A program made the position numbers and the translations under genes. A stretch of 64,000 nt of DNA from Paenibacillus_G filicis (GTDB lineage Bacteria > Bacillota > Bacilli > Paenibacillales > NBRC-103111): positions 62,001 to 126,000 of the forward strand of contig NZ_JBBPCC010000010.1 in NCBI RefSeq assembly GCF_038070315.1, given 5' to 3'. A model generated the notes under the pieces. That model was not told the DNA's origin. It was given only the letters and a program-made list of their open reading frames with translations, and searched no databases. Each line of letters opens with the position of its first letter. Position 1 is the stretch's first letter. Positions 52,317-61,167 of the stretch are shown piece by piece.

Positions 52317-55300
52317 TTGCCAAGCTGCTGAAGTTCCGGAAGGTCACGCTGTTATTTTTCGTCATGGCGGTCGTGCTCGGTCTATTCAATCTGATGACAC
52401 TGAAGCAACGGGAAAATCCGGAGATCGAGATTACGATGGCTGTTGTGAAGACGATCTATCCTGGAGCCTCTCCCGAGAAGGTTGAGCAATTCGTTACCCG
52501 CCCGCTGGAGGATAAGATTAAGGAGATCAGCGGGATTTCCGTGCTTAACTCGACCTCGTCGGCCAATATATCCGTGATTCAGATTGAGGTAAAGTCCGAT
52601 ACCGATATCAGACGCGCTTGGGATACACTGCGGCAGAAGGTTCAGTCGGCGACGAGTGATCTGCCCGCTGAAGCGCATCAGCCCGTGGTCGAAGACGATC
52701 TTGGGAAGATTGCTGCGCAAATTCTGCACTTTACTGTGAACAGCCAAGAAGAGCTGGAGCCGCTGCGCTCCACCATGGAGCATTGGAAGAAACAGCTTTC
52801 GACCGTGCCCGGCGTCAGCAACGTGGAGATCGTCGGACTGCCGGAGCAGGAAGTAGCGGTCACCCTGGACATCAAGAAAATGGAGGCGCTCAGACTTCCG
52901 TGGGGGATCGTCGCGCAGTCGCTCCAGAACAAGCATGATCGCGTTCCGCTCGGGACGGTCGATCTCGGCGCCAGAAAGTTCTTCGTCAATATGGGCGGCG
53001 AGTGGCAGTCCGCCGAGGATGTCGGGAATACGGAGCTTTTGGGTCTGCCGGGAGGCGTTAAGCTCAAGGTCAAAGACGTGAGCGAGGTGACGCTCCAGCC
53101 GAAGAAGAAGGAGGTTTCCGTCCTACATAACGGGAAGCCGACTCTGGATCTGGTGCTGAACGCAGAGAAGGGTGCGGACGTGCCTTCGCTGCAGAAACGG
53201 ATCGACCACAAGGTAGCGGAGCTGCACGCCAAGCTTCCCCCGAATGTCGAGATGAGCTCGCTCTTTACTCAAAAGGAAAGTCTGGACCATCTGTTCAAGG
53301 AGCTGGGACAGGAGCTGCTGATCGGGATTCTCGTCGTTATCGTCGTCTGCTCGCTGGGTCTCGCCTTCGGCACTTCGCTGATCGTGGCGCTGGCGATTCC
53401 GATCTCGATCACGGTAGGCTTTATCCCCATGGAACTGGTTGGCGTGGACTTAAACCAAATCACGATCGTAGCGATTGTGATCGTACTCGGGATTCTGGTC
53501 GATGACGCTATCGTCGTCAACGATAATATCCAGCGGCGGCTGCAGCTGGGCGATGATCCGGTGAAGGCTTCCCTGGAAGGCAGCCGTGACGTGGCAATCT
53601 CGATCCTGACCGCGACGATTGCGACAGCCGCGGCGTTCCTGCCGCTATTCTTCCTGAAGGGCAACATCGGCAGCTTCATTCGTCCGCTGCCTGTCGTCAT
53701 CACCTTCACGCTCGCGGCTTCGATGATCATGTCGCTGACGATCATCCCGATCTTCCGCCAGTGGATGGGCGAGCGCGGGCTGCGCCGCAAGGGCAAGGGA
53801 TCTCAGACTGGGACATCGGCCGTGCAGACCCCAGGAGCCGCAGCGGGGCCCGGCCAAGCTCCTGGCATCGAGACGGAGTCGGTTACAGGCCTTCTGGGCA
53901 GGCCGATTCAACGGCTGAGCGTATTCTACGGCCGGCAAATCCATAAATTTCTGCGGAAGCCGTTGCTGACCGGTTCCGTCGCGCTGATCGTGGCGACCAG
54001 CGCGTTCGGACTGGTGCCGCTGCTAGGCGTGCAATATTTTCCTCCCGCCGAGAAGGACGAGATGCTGATCGACTTCAAGCTGACGGCCTCCGGCCGCCAG
54101 CTCGCTGAGACGGAGTACACGATCCGTAAAGCTGCCGCCTGGATGGAGGAGCAGCCGGGGGTAAGATTCGTCTCCGCCTACGCGGGACGGACGGCTCCGC
54201 ATTTCTATTACTCTGAGGCCGACCAAACGGGCATTAATCTGGGACAACTGTTCGTCAAGATCGATTCCAAGCAGATTCATTCCAAGGAAGCCGTCGTCCG
54301 TTGGCGCGAGGAATTGAAGAAGCTGTTCCCGTCCGATGTGGAGATCACTCCCCGTGAACTGGAGCAGGGGCCTCCGGTAGGCGCCCCGATCGCCGTGCGC
54401 ATCAGCGGCAATGAGCTGGGCGAGCTGCGGCAAATCTCGTCGGATCTCCAGGAGATGCTGAAGTCAATCCCTGGCACCGTCAGTGTTTCGGACGACGTCG
54501 GAGCCGATATGAATACGATTGAGATTGCACCGGACCCTGGCAAGCTGAGCCTGTTCGGTGTGAATGAGAAGGACTTGTCGATGACGCTGCGCATTGCTAC
54601 GGAAGGTCTCGAGGTATCGGAGATACAGAAGGGCGAGAAGCTGCTGGACGTCACGCTCTATGCCAAGCAGATCGCATCCGACCCACTGGAGACGATGAAG
54701 AGCATGCAAGTGATGACCCAGAAAAATTCGACGGTCGCCGTCAAGGAGCTGGGCGAGGTGCGGAACAGCCAGATGATCAAGTCGATTCATCACCGCGATC
54801 AGACCCGCACGGTTACCGTCCGCAGCTTTACGCAGGATCGTCTGGCGGATGACATCGTCAAGGAGCTTCAATCGAAGCTCACCTCCTATTCGCTGCCTGA
54901 TGGCTATACCCTAGCATTCGGGGGAGAGAATGAGGAGCGCAATGACGCGTTCGCCTCGATCGGCAAGCTGTCGATTATTGTGGTTCTGCTGATCTATGTC
55001 GTGATGGCGATGCAGTTCTACTCGCTGTCCATTCCGCTGCTGATCTTGTCAACGGTGTATCTGGCCGTAGGCGGAGCGGTGATTGGGCTGTTCCTGACCA
55101 ATTCCCCCATCGGATTTATGGCGCTTATGGGGCTTGTGAGCCTCGCGGGGATTGTCGTGCGTAACGGGATTATTCTCATCGAGTTCATCGAGCAGGCGCG
55201 TGAGCACGGATTGTCCCTCTATGAGGCGGTGGCGGAAGCCGGAAAGGCGAGACTTAGGCCGATTCTGCTGACGACGGCGACAGCGATCGGAGGGCTGCTG

Positions 55301-55504
55301 CCGATGACGATCATGGGGGGCAATCTGTGGCGCCCAATGGGTATCACCATTATATCAGGCTTGCTGTTTTCAACACTGCTGACACTGATCGTCGTGCCGT
55401 CGCTGTTCGTGATTCTGGCCAAGTGGCGGGATAAACGCGCGGCCCGGGCAGGCGGTAATGTTCATAAGCACGGAAAAGGAGAATCGGTCCATGAGTTCAA
55501 CTAG
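52313..55504 (+). CDS. RND-family efflux transporter (SwrC/AcrB-like)
   Basis: 1063-aa inner-membrane pump of full RND length. It has the N-terminal helix, then a pore region, then the helix-4 motif GILVDDAIVVNDNI with the paired Asp used for proton transfer. The second repeat has GLVSLAGIVVRNGIILIEFI. A Pro/Gly/Ala-rich insert lies at about residues 497-525. In Bacillota, RND pumps such as SwrC expel surfactin-like lipopeptides. It is coupled to the TetR gene and to a lipoprotein adaptor. Confidence 0.95.
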   Translation: MIAKLLKFRKVTLLFFVMAVVLGLFNLMTLKQRENPEIEITMAVVKTIYPGASPEKVEQFVTRPLEDKIKEISGISVLNSTSSANISVIQIEVKSDTDIRRAWDTLRQKVQSATSDLPAEAHQPVVEDDLGKIAAQILHFTVNSQEELEPLRSTMEHWKKQLSTVPGVSNVEIVGLPEQEVAVTLDIKKMEALRLPWGIVAQSLQNKHDRVPLGTVDLGARKFFVNMGGEWQSAEDVGNTELLGLPGGVKLKVKDVSEVTLQPKKKEVSVLHNGKPTLDLVLNAEKGADVPSLQKRIDHKVAELHAKLPPNVEMSSLFTQKESLDHLFKELGQELLIGILVVIVVCSLGLAFGTSLIVALAIPISITVGFIPMELVGVDLNQITIVAIVIVLGILVDDAIVVNDNIQRRLQLGDDPVKASLEGSRDVAISILTATIATAAAFLPLFFLKGNIGSFIRPLPVVITFTLAASMIMSLTIIPIFRQWMGERGLRRKGKGSQTGTSAVQTPGAAAGPGQAPGIETESVTGLLGRPIQRLSVFYGRQIHKFLRKPLLTGSVALIVATSAFGLVPLLGVQYFPPAEKDEMLIDFKLTASGRQLAETEYTIRKAAAWMEEQPGVRFVSAYAGRTAPHFYYSEADQTGINLGQLFVKIDSKQIHSKEAVVRWREELKKLFPSDVEITPRELEQGPPVGAPIAVRISGNELGELRQISSDLQEMLKSIPGTVSVSDDVGADMNTIEIAPDPGKLSLFGVNEKDLSMTLRIATEGLEVSEIQKGEKLLDVTLYAKQIASDPLETMKSMQVMTQKNSTVAVKELGEVRNSQMIKSIHHRDQTRTVTVRSFTQDRLADDIVKELQSKLTSYSLPDGYTLAFGGENEERNDAFASIGKLSIIVVLLIYVVMAMQFYSLSIPLLILSTVYLAVGGAVIGLFLTNSPIGFMALMGLVSLAGIVVRNGIILIEFIEQAREHGLSLYEAVAEAGKARLRPILLTTATAIGGLLPMTIMGGNLWRPMGITIISGLLFSTLLTLIVVPSLFVILAKWRDKRAARAGGNVHKHGKGESVHEFN

Positions 55505-56744
55505 GAAACATACGTGGAAGGCAAGCTCTGTAGTGATCAGTGCCTTCGTTATCAGTACGGCATTGCTGGCTGGCTGCTCCGTGCAGCCCGAAGCCCAGCC
55601 GGCGGCTGCGGCCGAATCGCAATTGAAAACTGTTAAAACAGCTTCCATCGAGAAGAAGAAAATCGGCGACCCTCTGGAGCAGGTGGCGGATGTGTCCGCC
55701 TCCGTGCAGATGGATGTCGTCTCCAAGGTGAGCGGCGATGTGCTGCAGCTTCAGAAGAAGCGGGGCGATTACGTCGAGAAGGACGAGGTGCTGTTCCGCA
55801 TCGATCCGACAGACCTACAGATCCAGAAGGAGAAGGCTCAGATTGCCGTTAGCGGCACCCGTCAGCAGATGGAGAAGGCGCGCAAGGATCTGGCCGACTC
55901 CAAGCAGGATGTGAGAGACGGAATCGCCAAGCTGGAGGCCGCGCTGAACGATACGGACAAAAACTACAGCAAGCTGCGCAACGACTACGATCTTGGCCTG
56001 GTGACCAAGATTCAGCTCGAGCAAACCGAGACGCAGGTGAATAACCTCAAGCGGGATCTGGAAGGCGCGAAGCGCAAGCTGCAGACGCTGGAGAGCACGA
56101 ATTCCCTGTCTCAACTGGAGCAAGGTCTGGAGACGGCGAACGTGTCCTTGCGCGAGCTCGACCGCAGCTTGAACTATACGGAGGTCAAGGCAACGGTCAG
56201 CGGCGTGCTGACCGACCTGCCGGTCGAGGTCGGCATGACCTTGAATCCGGGCAGCCATACGGCGACAATCCAGCAGCTCGATCCGGTTAAGATTAAGGCG
56301 GAGCTCACGGAGGAAGCCGCTGCGCTGGTCCGCGGCAAGCCGGAGCTGAACTTTTATGTGCCGGGCGTGACGGATCGGATCAAGGCCAAGGTCAGCTACC
56401 TGGCGGATGTTCTGGGCGCTCAGTCCAAGTCATACGCGCTGGAGCTGGAGGTGCCGAACCCGGACCGCAAGCTGAAGCCGGGGACGAAGGCGCAGATCCT
56501 GCTCACCGAAGAGCAGGATCAGGTCGTCGTGACGGTACCGTCGCTTAGCGTCGTTCGTGAGGGCGGCGACACGTATGTGTTTGTGCTGAACGGCGGCGAT
56601 ACGGCGGAGAAGCGCAAGGTTCAGCTCGGTCGCCTGAACGAGACGATTCAAGAAGTGCTTTCCGGGGTAAAGGAAGGCGAGCAGCTTATCGTATCCGGGC
56701 AAAACCAACTCAAAGACAAAGAAAAAGTACAGCTCGCGAAGTAA
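55491..56744 (+). CDS. RND adaptor subunit (HlyD/MFP family), lipoprotein
   Basis: 417-aa membrane-fusion protein. The start is ATG 55491, overlapping the pump gene by 14 bp. The signal peptide has lipobox LLAGC. A biotinyl-lipoyl half (VVSKVSGDVLQLQKKRGDYV) is followed by a long coiled-coil hairpin (about residues 115-225), the second lipoyl half (TVSGVLTDLPVEVGMTLNPG) and a beta-barrel. In an organism with one membrane it would work as an extracytoplasmic extension of the pump. Confidence 0.93.
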   Translation: MSSTRKHTWKASSVVISAFVISTALLAGCSVQPEAQPAAAAESQLKTVKTASIEKKKIGDPLEQVADVSASVQMDVVSKVSGDVLQLQKKRGDYVEKDEVLFRIDPTDLQIQKEKAQIAVSGTRQQMEKARKDLADSKQDVRDGIAKLEAALNDTDKNYSKLRNDYDLGLVTKIQLEQTETQVNNLKRDLEGAKRKLQTLESTNSLSQLEQGLETANVSLRELDRSLNYTEVKATVSGVLTDLPVEVGMTLNPGSHTATIQQLDPVKIKAELTEEAAALVRGKPELNFYVPGVTDRIKAKVSYLADVLGAQSKSYALELEVPNPDRKLKPGTKAQILLTEEQDQVVVTVPSLSVVREGGDTYVFVLNGGDTAEKRKVQLGRLNETIQEVLSGVKEGEQLIVSGQNQLKDKEKVQLAK

Positions 56745-56774
56745 GCGCAGGGCGAATTGACAGGAGGAACACAA

Positions 56775-58508
56775 GTGAACCGCAAACTGAAAGTTACCAC
56801 AGCATCTGTTGCCATCTCCGTCTCCCTTCTCGGTGCCGGACTGTCCGTCTACGCGGCGGATGCTCCGTCTGAAGCATCCGTGCCGGAGGTCGCCGCACCA
56901 GCGGTCATCACCTACACATTGACCGACCTGCTGGATGTGGAAATCAAGGGCGCGCTCAATGAACGCGTAGACGGAGGCACCCGCCTCGGCGTCATTGTCC
57001 GGATGACCAATCATGCGGCAGGGATTACGCGAGTGCCCGATTATGAAGTGCGTGTGCAGACGAAAGAAGGCGTGGAATACACGCTGAAGCCGAGCGCGGC
57101 CAATGCGAAGTCCCTGCAGCCCAAGGCGACCACCGAGCTTAGCTATCTGGCTGTGATCGACCGGACGGATGAAGTGTCGCTGACTCAGGTCAATTGGACG
57201 GATGTTGATTACTACGTGTACCCGAAGAAAGAGACGCCAATCATCAGCGTGCCCATCCAGGGAGACGCCTGGAAGGGTAGTGATACGACGATCACGGATC
57301 CCACGGCGGTCAAGAAATGGTCTGAATCGTTTAAAATCCCGGGGCTCATCTCCCCGATCCAATATACGCCGGTGGCGATCAATAAGGAATCGACGGCGGA
57401 AGGAACCGTATACGTTGTACAATTGCTCGCGTACAACCCGACAGATAAGCGTGAGACATTGCCGGCGTTCGGCATCGATGGCAAGGGAGGCGGCAAGGTA
57501 TTCACGGGGACACGTGTGGAGAAAGACGCGATCTTGCTGGAGCCGAAGGCTGAGAAATATATCCACTATGCGATCCCGACGGATCAGGACACCGTGCTGC
57601 AGAGCTTGAATGTGCTGACGCCGGAAACCTTCGCCGAAGCGGGAGCAGCTGGGGTTGACGTAACGACCTTCAAGGTAGGTCGCTTGAATGTATTGCTTCC
57701 TAGCGAGGCGCCGGGTACAAGCTTCGCGGCTTATACATTGGGGCACCGCATTGCGTTTGATGAGCGGAGCCAGCTGATCAACCCGGACCTCATCGTATCA
57801 GTGGTGGAGTACAATCTGCATCAGAACAAGGAGGACGGCAACCAGATCGTCACCGCGAAGTTTAAGCTGGCGAACAAGTCGGCGAAGCCTCTGTCCGTGC
57901 CTGTATTCCAGGCCGACCTGGTGAGCCGGGACGGCTACGAATATACGGGAAGCCGTCAGGCCACGCAGACGGCGACGGTGCTGCCGAGCTCTTCGCTGAC
58001 CGTCAGCTACTCATTTACCTTGCCGGTATCCGAGAAGGGTGACGGACTGGTGCTCAAGGTACAGGATGCCGTCACGGCGGCTCCGTACAAAACGACGATC
58101 GCCGCGATATCGACCGGCCTACAGGAAGCGAAGAAGGACGAATGGAGCCTGTATCCGTTCCAGGTGAAGGTCAAGAATTGGAACCTGACCTCCGATTATG
58201 GCCCAGCCACGCAGTACCAGTACATGTACCGGCTGAAGCTGGATCTGAATATTACGCGCGACGAGCAGGTACAGCTCGATGCTTCCTTCCCGACGCTGCT
58301 GGTAGAGCTGTATGATTCGCAGGACCGGCTCGTAGGCCGGGGCAATGCGAGTCTGTACGGAGCGAGCAGACTGGTGAATGGGGACAATTCGATTTCGCTT
58401 AGCGGTGCATCGGATAGTCTGGATGTTCGTCATAAAGTTAAGATCTACGAGACCTTCAAGACGCCAACGGGCGAAGGCAAGCGCCTGCTGACGCAGTACA
58501 ACCAGTAA
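56775..58508 (+). CDS. Large secreted protein in the RND operon, unknown function
   Basis: 577-aa exported protein not assigned to a family. The start is GTG 56775 after CAGGAGG. Residues 1-28 are a signal peptide ending SVYAADA. The remainder is rich in beta-strand patterns and shows repeated modules of the form of LxVxxYNPT (VQLLAYNPTDKRETLP, KFKLANKSAKPLSVPVFQAD) with polar Tyr-Glu-Tyr-Thr turns, as in repeated immunoglobulin-like folds (DUF4352-like character). No lipobox or cell-wall anchor is visible. Its place as third gene, 30 bp after the adaptor, suggests that it assists export or caps the pump outside. Confidence 0.75.
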   Translation: MNRKLKVTTASVAISVSLLGAGLSVYAADAPSEASVPEVAAPAVITYTLTDLLDVEIKGALNERVDGGTRLGVIVRMTNHAAGITRVPDYEVRVQTKEGVEYTLKPSAANAKSLQPKATTELSYLAVIDRTDEVSLTQVNWTDVDYYVYPKKETPIISVPIQGDAWKGSDTTITDPTAVKKWSESFKIPGLISPIQYTPVAINKESTAEGTVYVVQLLAYNPTDKRETLPAFGIDGKGGGKVFTGTRVEKDAILLEPKAEKYIHYAIPTDQDTVLQSLNVLTPETFAEAGAAGVDVTTFKVGRLNVLLPSEAPGTSFAAYTLGHRIAFDERSQLINPDLIVSVVEYNLHQNKEDGNQIVTAKFKLANKSAKPLSVPVFQADLVSRDGYEYTGSRQATQTATVLPSSSLTVSYSFTLPVSEKGDGLVLKVQDAVTAAPYKTTIAAISTGLQEAKKDEWSLYPFQVKVKNWNLTSDYGPATQYQYMYRLKLDLNITRDEQVQLDASFPTLLVELYDSQDRLVGRGNASLYGASRLVNGDNSISLSGASDSLDVRHKVKIYETFKTPTGEGKRLLTQYNQ

Positions 58509-58570
58509 TCGAGCCATCATTTCCTTTCTACCATAAATATTAAGAAGCCGAGCAGCCGTAAGGCGGCCGG

Positions 58571-58607
58571 AAGCTCAAGCCTGATTCGAGAGGCTTGAGC
58601 TTTTTTT
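58571..58607 (+). terminator. Terminator of the RND operon
   Basis: AAGCTCAAGCCT and AGGCTTGAGCTT pair perfectly around a short loop and are followed by seven T residues. Confidence 0.88.
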
Positions 58608-58734
58608 TATCACATCGTTTCCATATATTTTCATATTTTTTCAGTTTAGCTGTCGCACTTCATATTACAATCCGTCTTATAAAAATGAATACAATAATAC
58701 TAATACTGCATGGTGGATGCCTACCAGTTATGAT

Positions 58735-59192
58735 TTACTCTTGACTTTGAACCTCGAAAGTTTCCGTTCTGGCGTTTTGAATTAAAAACACACCAATTAC
58801 GGTTTCACCATCAACGTCATACAGCGGTATTTGACGATCTTTACTCGCTAGAGTCATTGCTACTGCTTCTTCGCGTGTTTTTGGCATCTCACCATCTAGG
58901 TCTTCCTTCTTTACATATCCCAACGTGCGGTCAACGCCGTATGCCTCGATGTAATCTGGCCTTTGATCTAGAGTTTCAGCATGTATGGCTGAACCAAAGG
59001 TCTTGCCTTTTGTATTCCTAAAGTAATGAGGAGTTACCTTAACAGTAACTTATGCTTATGTGTTTTACCTACCACATCGAAACTTATCCATGAACTTTCA
59101 AGGGTAGTAGCACTTGATACCATTGACAATGTACCAACCAATAAACCTACAATAGCAGCACTTGTTAACAATTTCTTTTTCTTCTTAAACAA
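58735..59192 (-). pseudogene. Small secreted protein gene with one frameshift
   Basis: Two frames join into one protein of about 152 aa. The first starts at TTG 59192, six bases after AAGGAGT, and encodes a signal peptide (FKKKKKLLTSAAIVGLLVGT, then LSMVSSA) and WISFDVVGKTHKHK. One base appears missing near 59044 (CATAAGTTACTG), after which the second frame continues VTVKVTPHYFRNTKGKTFGS and DLDGEMPKTREEAVAMTLAS to the stop at 58735. The family is not recognised. The presence of a good start, export signal and conserved-looking body indicates recent loss or a sequencing error. Confidence 0.6.
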
Positions 59193-59452
59193 TTTAAAAC
59201 TCCTTCACGTCTATAAATTATTAGCTGACCGAGCTAACATTATAGACGTGGTAAAAGTGAATATGTTTCCATCATAAAGATTATTTTACATTATTTATCT
59301 AATGTTATATCATGACCTGCTATTACATCGTTTAAAATCTCTTGTATAGATATCATGGATTCAATGGAACCATCATATTTTGGCGATTAATATTTAATAC
59401 ATTTATTGACTGTGAGGATACCCATAGACAGCCGAACAGGAGGTTACTATCG

Positions 59453-60070
59453 TTGAGAATAAGATATTTTGTCCTTCTTGCAGGTATTGTCCTGTTAGCA
59501 GCGGGGATAGCGATTTATGCATCAAGTGCTCCCAGCCCATTGTCCTCGAGCCAGCAGGCAATTTCGAACCAAACTCCTTCCATGCATGTCAGCATTGAAA
59601 CCTTTCCCTTTGATGAATCTGTTAATAAAGCGGATGCCATTGTAAGAGTAAAAATAAATAGCAAAATCAGTGAGCTTGATTCTCCTGCCGATAAAACGAT
59701 CTTTCAAGCGGAAGTACTGCAAATCTACAAAGACAATAAAAAGCTGTCAGAGAATTTCATTGATATTATGCAGGCAGGAACAGACAAGGCATTATCGAAT
59801 AAGAACGAGCTGCTTAGAAAGGGTGATGAAATCATTTTATTTTTAATGGAGGCCCAATCTAAACCAAACACTTACTGGATTCTAGGCGAAGAAACAAATA
59901 TGTATGATGTCACCCCCCATCGAATTGAAAAGAGAGCTCGGGCTGATGCTCAATTAAATGAGATCTCCATGGAACAAGATTCTAATGAAGCTCCGGGCGG
60001 CAAGCAAATGCTTAACCCGTCAGCATTTATAGAGAAACTGGAGGCGGAGATCAACAGCAGCACTCCCTAA
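59453..60070 (+). CDS. Membrane-anchored hypothetical protein
   Basis: Unrecognised protein of about 205 aa. The start is TTG 59453, eight bases after AGGAGG; an upstream TTG at 59342 lacks a ribosome site. One N-terminal helix (about residues 6-24, VLLAGIVLLAAGIAIYA) is followed by an extracellular domain with KADAIVRVKINSKI and FQAEVLQIYKDNKK, the style of small secreted proteins that tie strand-rich domains to the membrane, and GDEIILFLMEAQSKPNTYWI. It is AT-rich and probably monocistronic. Confidence 0.7.
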   Translation: MRIRYFVLLAGIVLLAAGIAIYASSAPSPLSSSQQAISNQTPSMHVSIETFPFDESVNKADAIVRVKINSKISELDSPADKTIFQAEVLQIYKDNKKLSENFIDIMQAGTDKALSNKNELLRKGDEIILFLMEAQSKPNTYWILGEETNMYDVTPHRIEKRARADAQLNEISMEQDSNEAPGGKQMLNPSAFIEKLEAEINSSTP

Positions 60071-60100
60071 AACCAAAGCGTCTTTTTCACCTAATAGCTA

Positions 60101-60141
60101 TTGACATCTGCCGGAAAATCATATATCTTTAATTCAAGATA
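60101..60141 (+). promoter_or_regulatory. Promoter with MhqR-type operator (regulator gene)
   Basis: TTGACA (60101-60106) and a -10 at 60124-60129 (TATCTT, 17-bp spacer) overlap the operator TATCTTTAATTCAAGATA (60124-60141). It matches at 16 of 18 positions its own reverse complement and resembles the known MhqR box TATCTCGAATTCGAGATA. A further half site AAGATA lies at about 60151-60156. Confidence 0.75.
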
Positions 60142-60173
60142 ATTAAATCAAAGATAAAGAGGGGGTGAGAGCG

Positions 60174-60623
60174 ATGACGATTCGATTGGATGACGAGCAC
60201 GCCGTTTCCCTGAAAACCTTCGTGGTGCTTTCCAAGGCATACCGGACGATCATGGACCAGGCTGTTAAAGATATGAAGCAGCATGATCTGGCTCCACCCG
60301 AATTCATGATCCTCGAGGTTCTGTATACGAAGGGAAAAATTCCGCTGCAGCAGATCGGCGAGAAAATTCTCATGACGAGCGGAAGCATCACTTACAATAT
60401 CGACAAGCTGGAGAAGAAGGAGCTGCTGAAGCGCGTACCTTGCGAAGAAGATCGAAGGATCATCTTTGCCGAAATTACCGCGGCCGGCACGGAGCTGTTT
60501 GATCGTATTTTCCCCGCGCACGCGGCTGCAATCCACGGGTTGACTCAAGGGCTCAGCCAGCAGGAGAAGCAGGAGACGATCCGGCTGTTGAAGAAGCTTG
60601 GTAGAGGGGCGGAAGAGGGCTAG
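60174..60623 (+). CDS. mhqR: MarR-family repressor, MhqR-like
   Basis: 149-aa winged-helix repressor. The start is ATG 60174 after GAGGGGGTGAG; a GTG at 60165 lies in the ribosome site. The winged helix carries IPLQQIGEKILMTSGSITYN, then IDKLEKKELLKRVPCEEDRR. MhqR in Bacillus controls genes for resistance to methylhydroquinone and catechol. The same box is found upstream of this gene and of the next operon, and those genes are the classical MhqR targets. It therefore probably autoregulates and releases on quinone stress. Confidence 0.88.
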   Translation: MTIRLDDEHAVSLKTFVVLSKAYRTIMDQAVKDMKQHDLAPPEFMILEVLYTKGKIPLQQIGEKILMTSGSITYNIDKLEKKELLKRVPCEEDRRIIFAEITAAGTELFDRIFPAHAAAIHGLTQGLSQQEKQETIRLLKKLGRGAEEG

Positions 60624-60655
60624 CTTCAAGGTGATACGCAGTTCTAGCTCTTTTT

Positions 60656-60685
60656 TTGACTCATATCTTAAAATAAAGATTATTA
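60656..60685 (+). promoter_or_regulatory. Promoter with second MhqR-type operator (doxX operon)
   Basis: TTGACT (60656-60661) with an AT-rich -10 near 60680 (TTATTA) brackets TATCTTAAAATAAAGATT (60664-60681), whose arms TATCTT and AAGATT pair at 5 of 6 positions and match those of the operator at 60124. Confidence 0.7.
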
Positions 60686-60712
60686 AATTAAAAATAATGG
60701 AGGATGATTCAC

Positions 60713-61111
60713 ATGATGGCATGGGGATTATTAATTGTACGTGTGGTCGTAGGATTGTTGTTCGTAGGTCACGGGGCACAAAAGCTGTTCGGCTGGTTCG
60801 GCGGCTACGGTCCGAAAGGCACCGGGGGCTGGATGGACTCAATCGGCATCAAGCCGGGGGTGGCAATGGCTGTCATGGCGGGTCTGATGGAGCTTATCGG
60901 AGGGGCGCTGTTCGCCGCGGGGTTGTTTACACCGGTTGCTGCGGTGCTGATCACGCTGACGATGCTTGGCGCGATTGTCAAGGTACATGGCAAGAACGGC
61001 TTGTGGGTCACCGCTAACGGCTACGAATATCCGCTGGTGCTGATCGCGGTCGTCGTCGGTATCGCCTTGACTGGCGCGGGTGCTATCTCGCTAGACGCCC
61101 TGCTGCAATAA
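60713..61111 (+). CDS. mhqP: DoxX-family membrane protein (MhqP-like)
   Basis: 132-aa protein with four helices and the DoxX motif VGLLFVGHGAQKLFGWFGGY, GGWMDSIGIKPG, and GLMELIGGALFAAGLFTPVA. The start is ATG 60713, nine bases after GGAGG; ATG 60704 abuts that site. In B. subtilis MhqP is a DoxX protein of the quinone-resistance regulon, which fits the operator and neighbours. It may form part of a membrane complex with a dioxygenase or reductase. Confidence 0.88.
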   Translation: MMAWGLLIVRVVVGLLFVGHGAQKLFGWFGGYGPKGTGGWMDSIGIKPGVAMAVMAGLMELIGGALFAAGLFTPVAAVLITLTMLGAIVKVHGKNGLWVTANGYEYPLVLIAVVVGIALTGAGAISLDALLQ

Positions 61112-61167
61112 TCGGGGAACCTGAGTAAACAATAGGTAACAGTTAAGAAAACCAAGGAGGAATTACT

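Noticed and set aside
56430..57746. 438-codon open frame on the minus strand
   Set aside because: It is antisense to the adaptor and secreted-protein genes, lacks a ribosome site, and its Arg/His/Leu-rich sequence is the usual shadow of a GC-rich gene.
59026..59277. 83-codon plus-strand frame
   Set aside because: It is antisense to the signal-peptide part of the frameshifted secreted protein and has no ribosome site.
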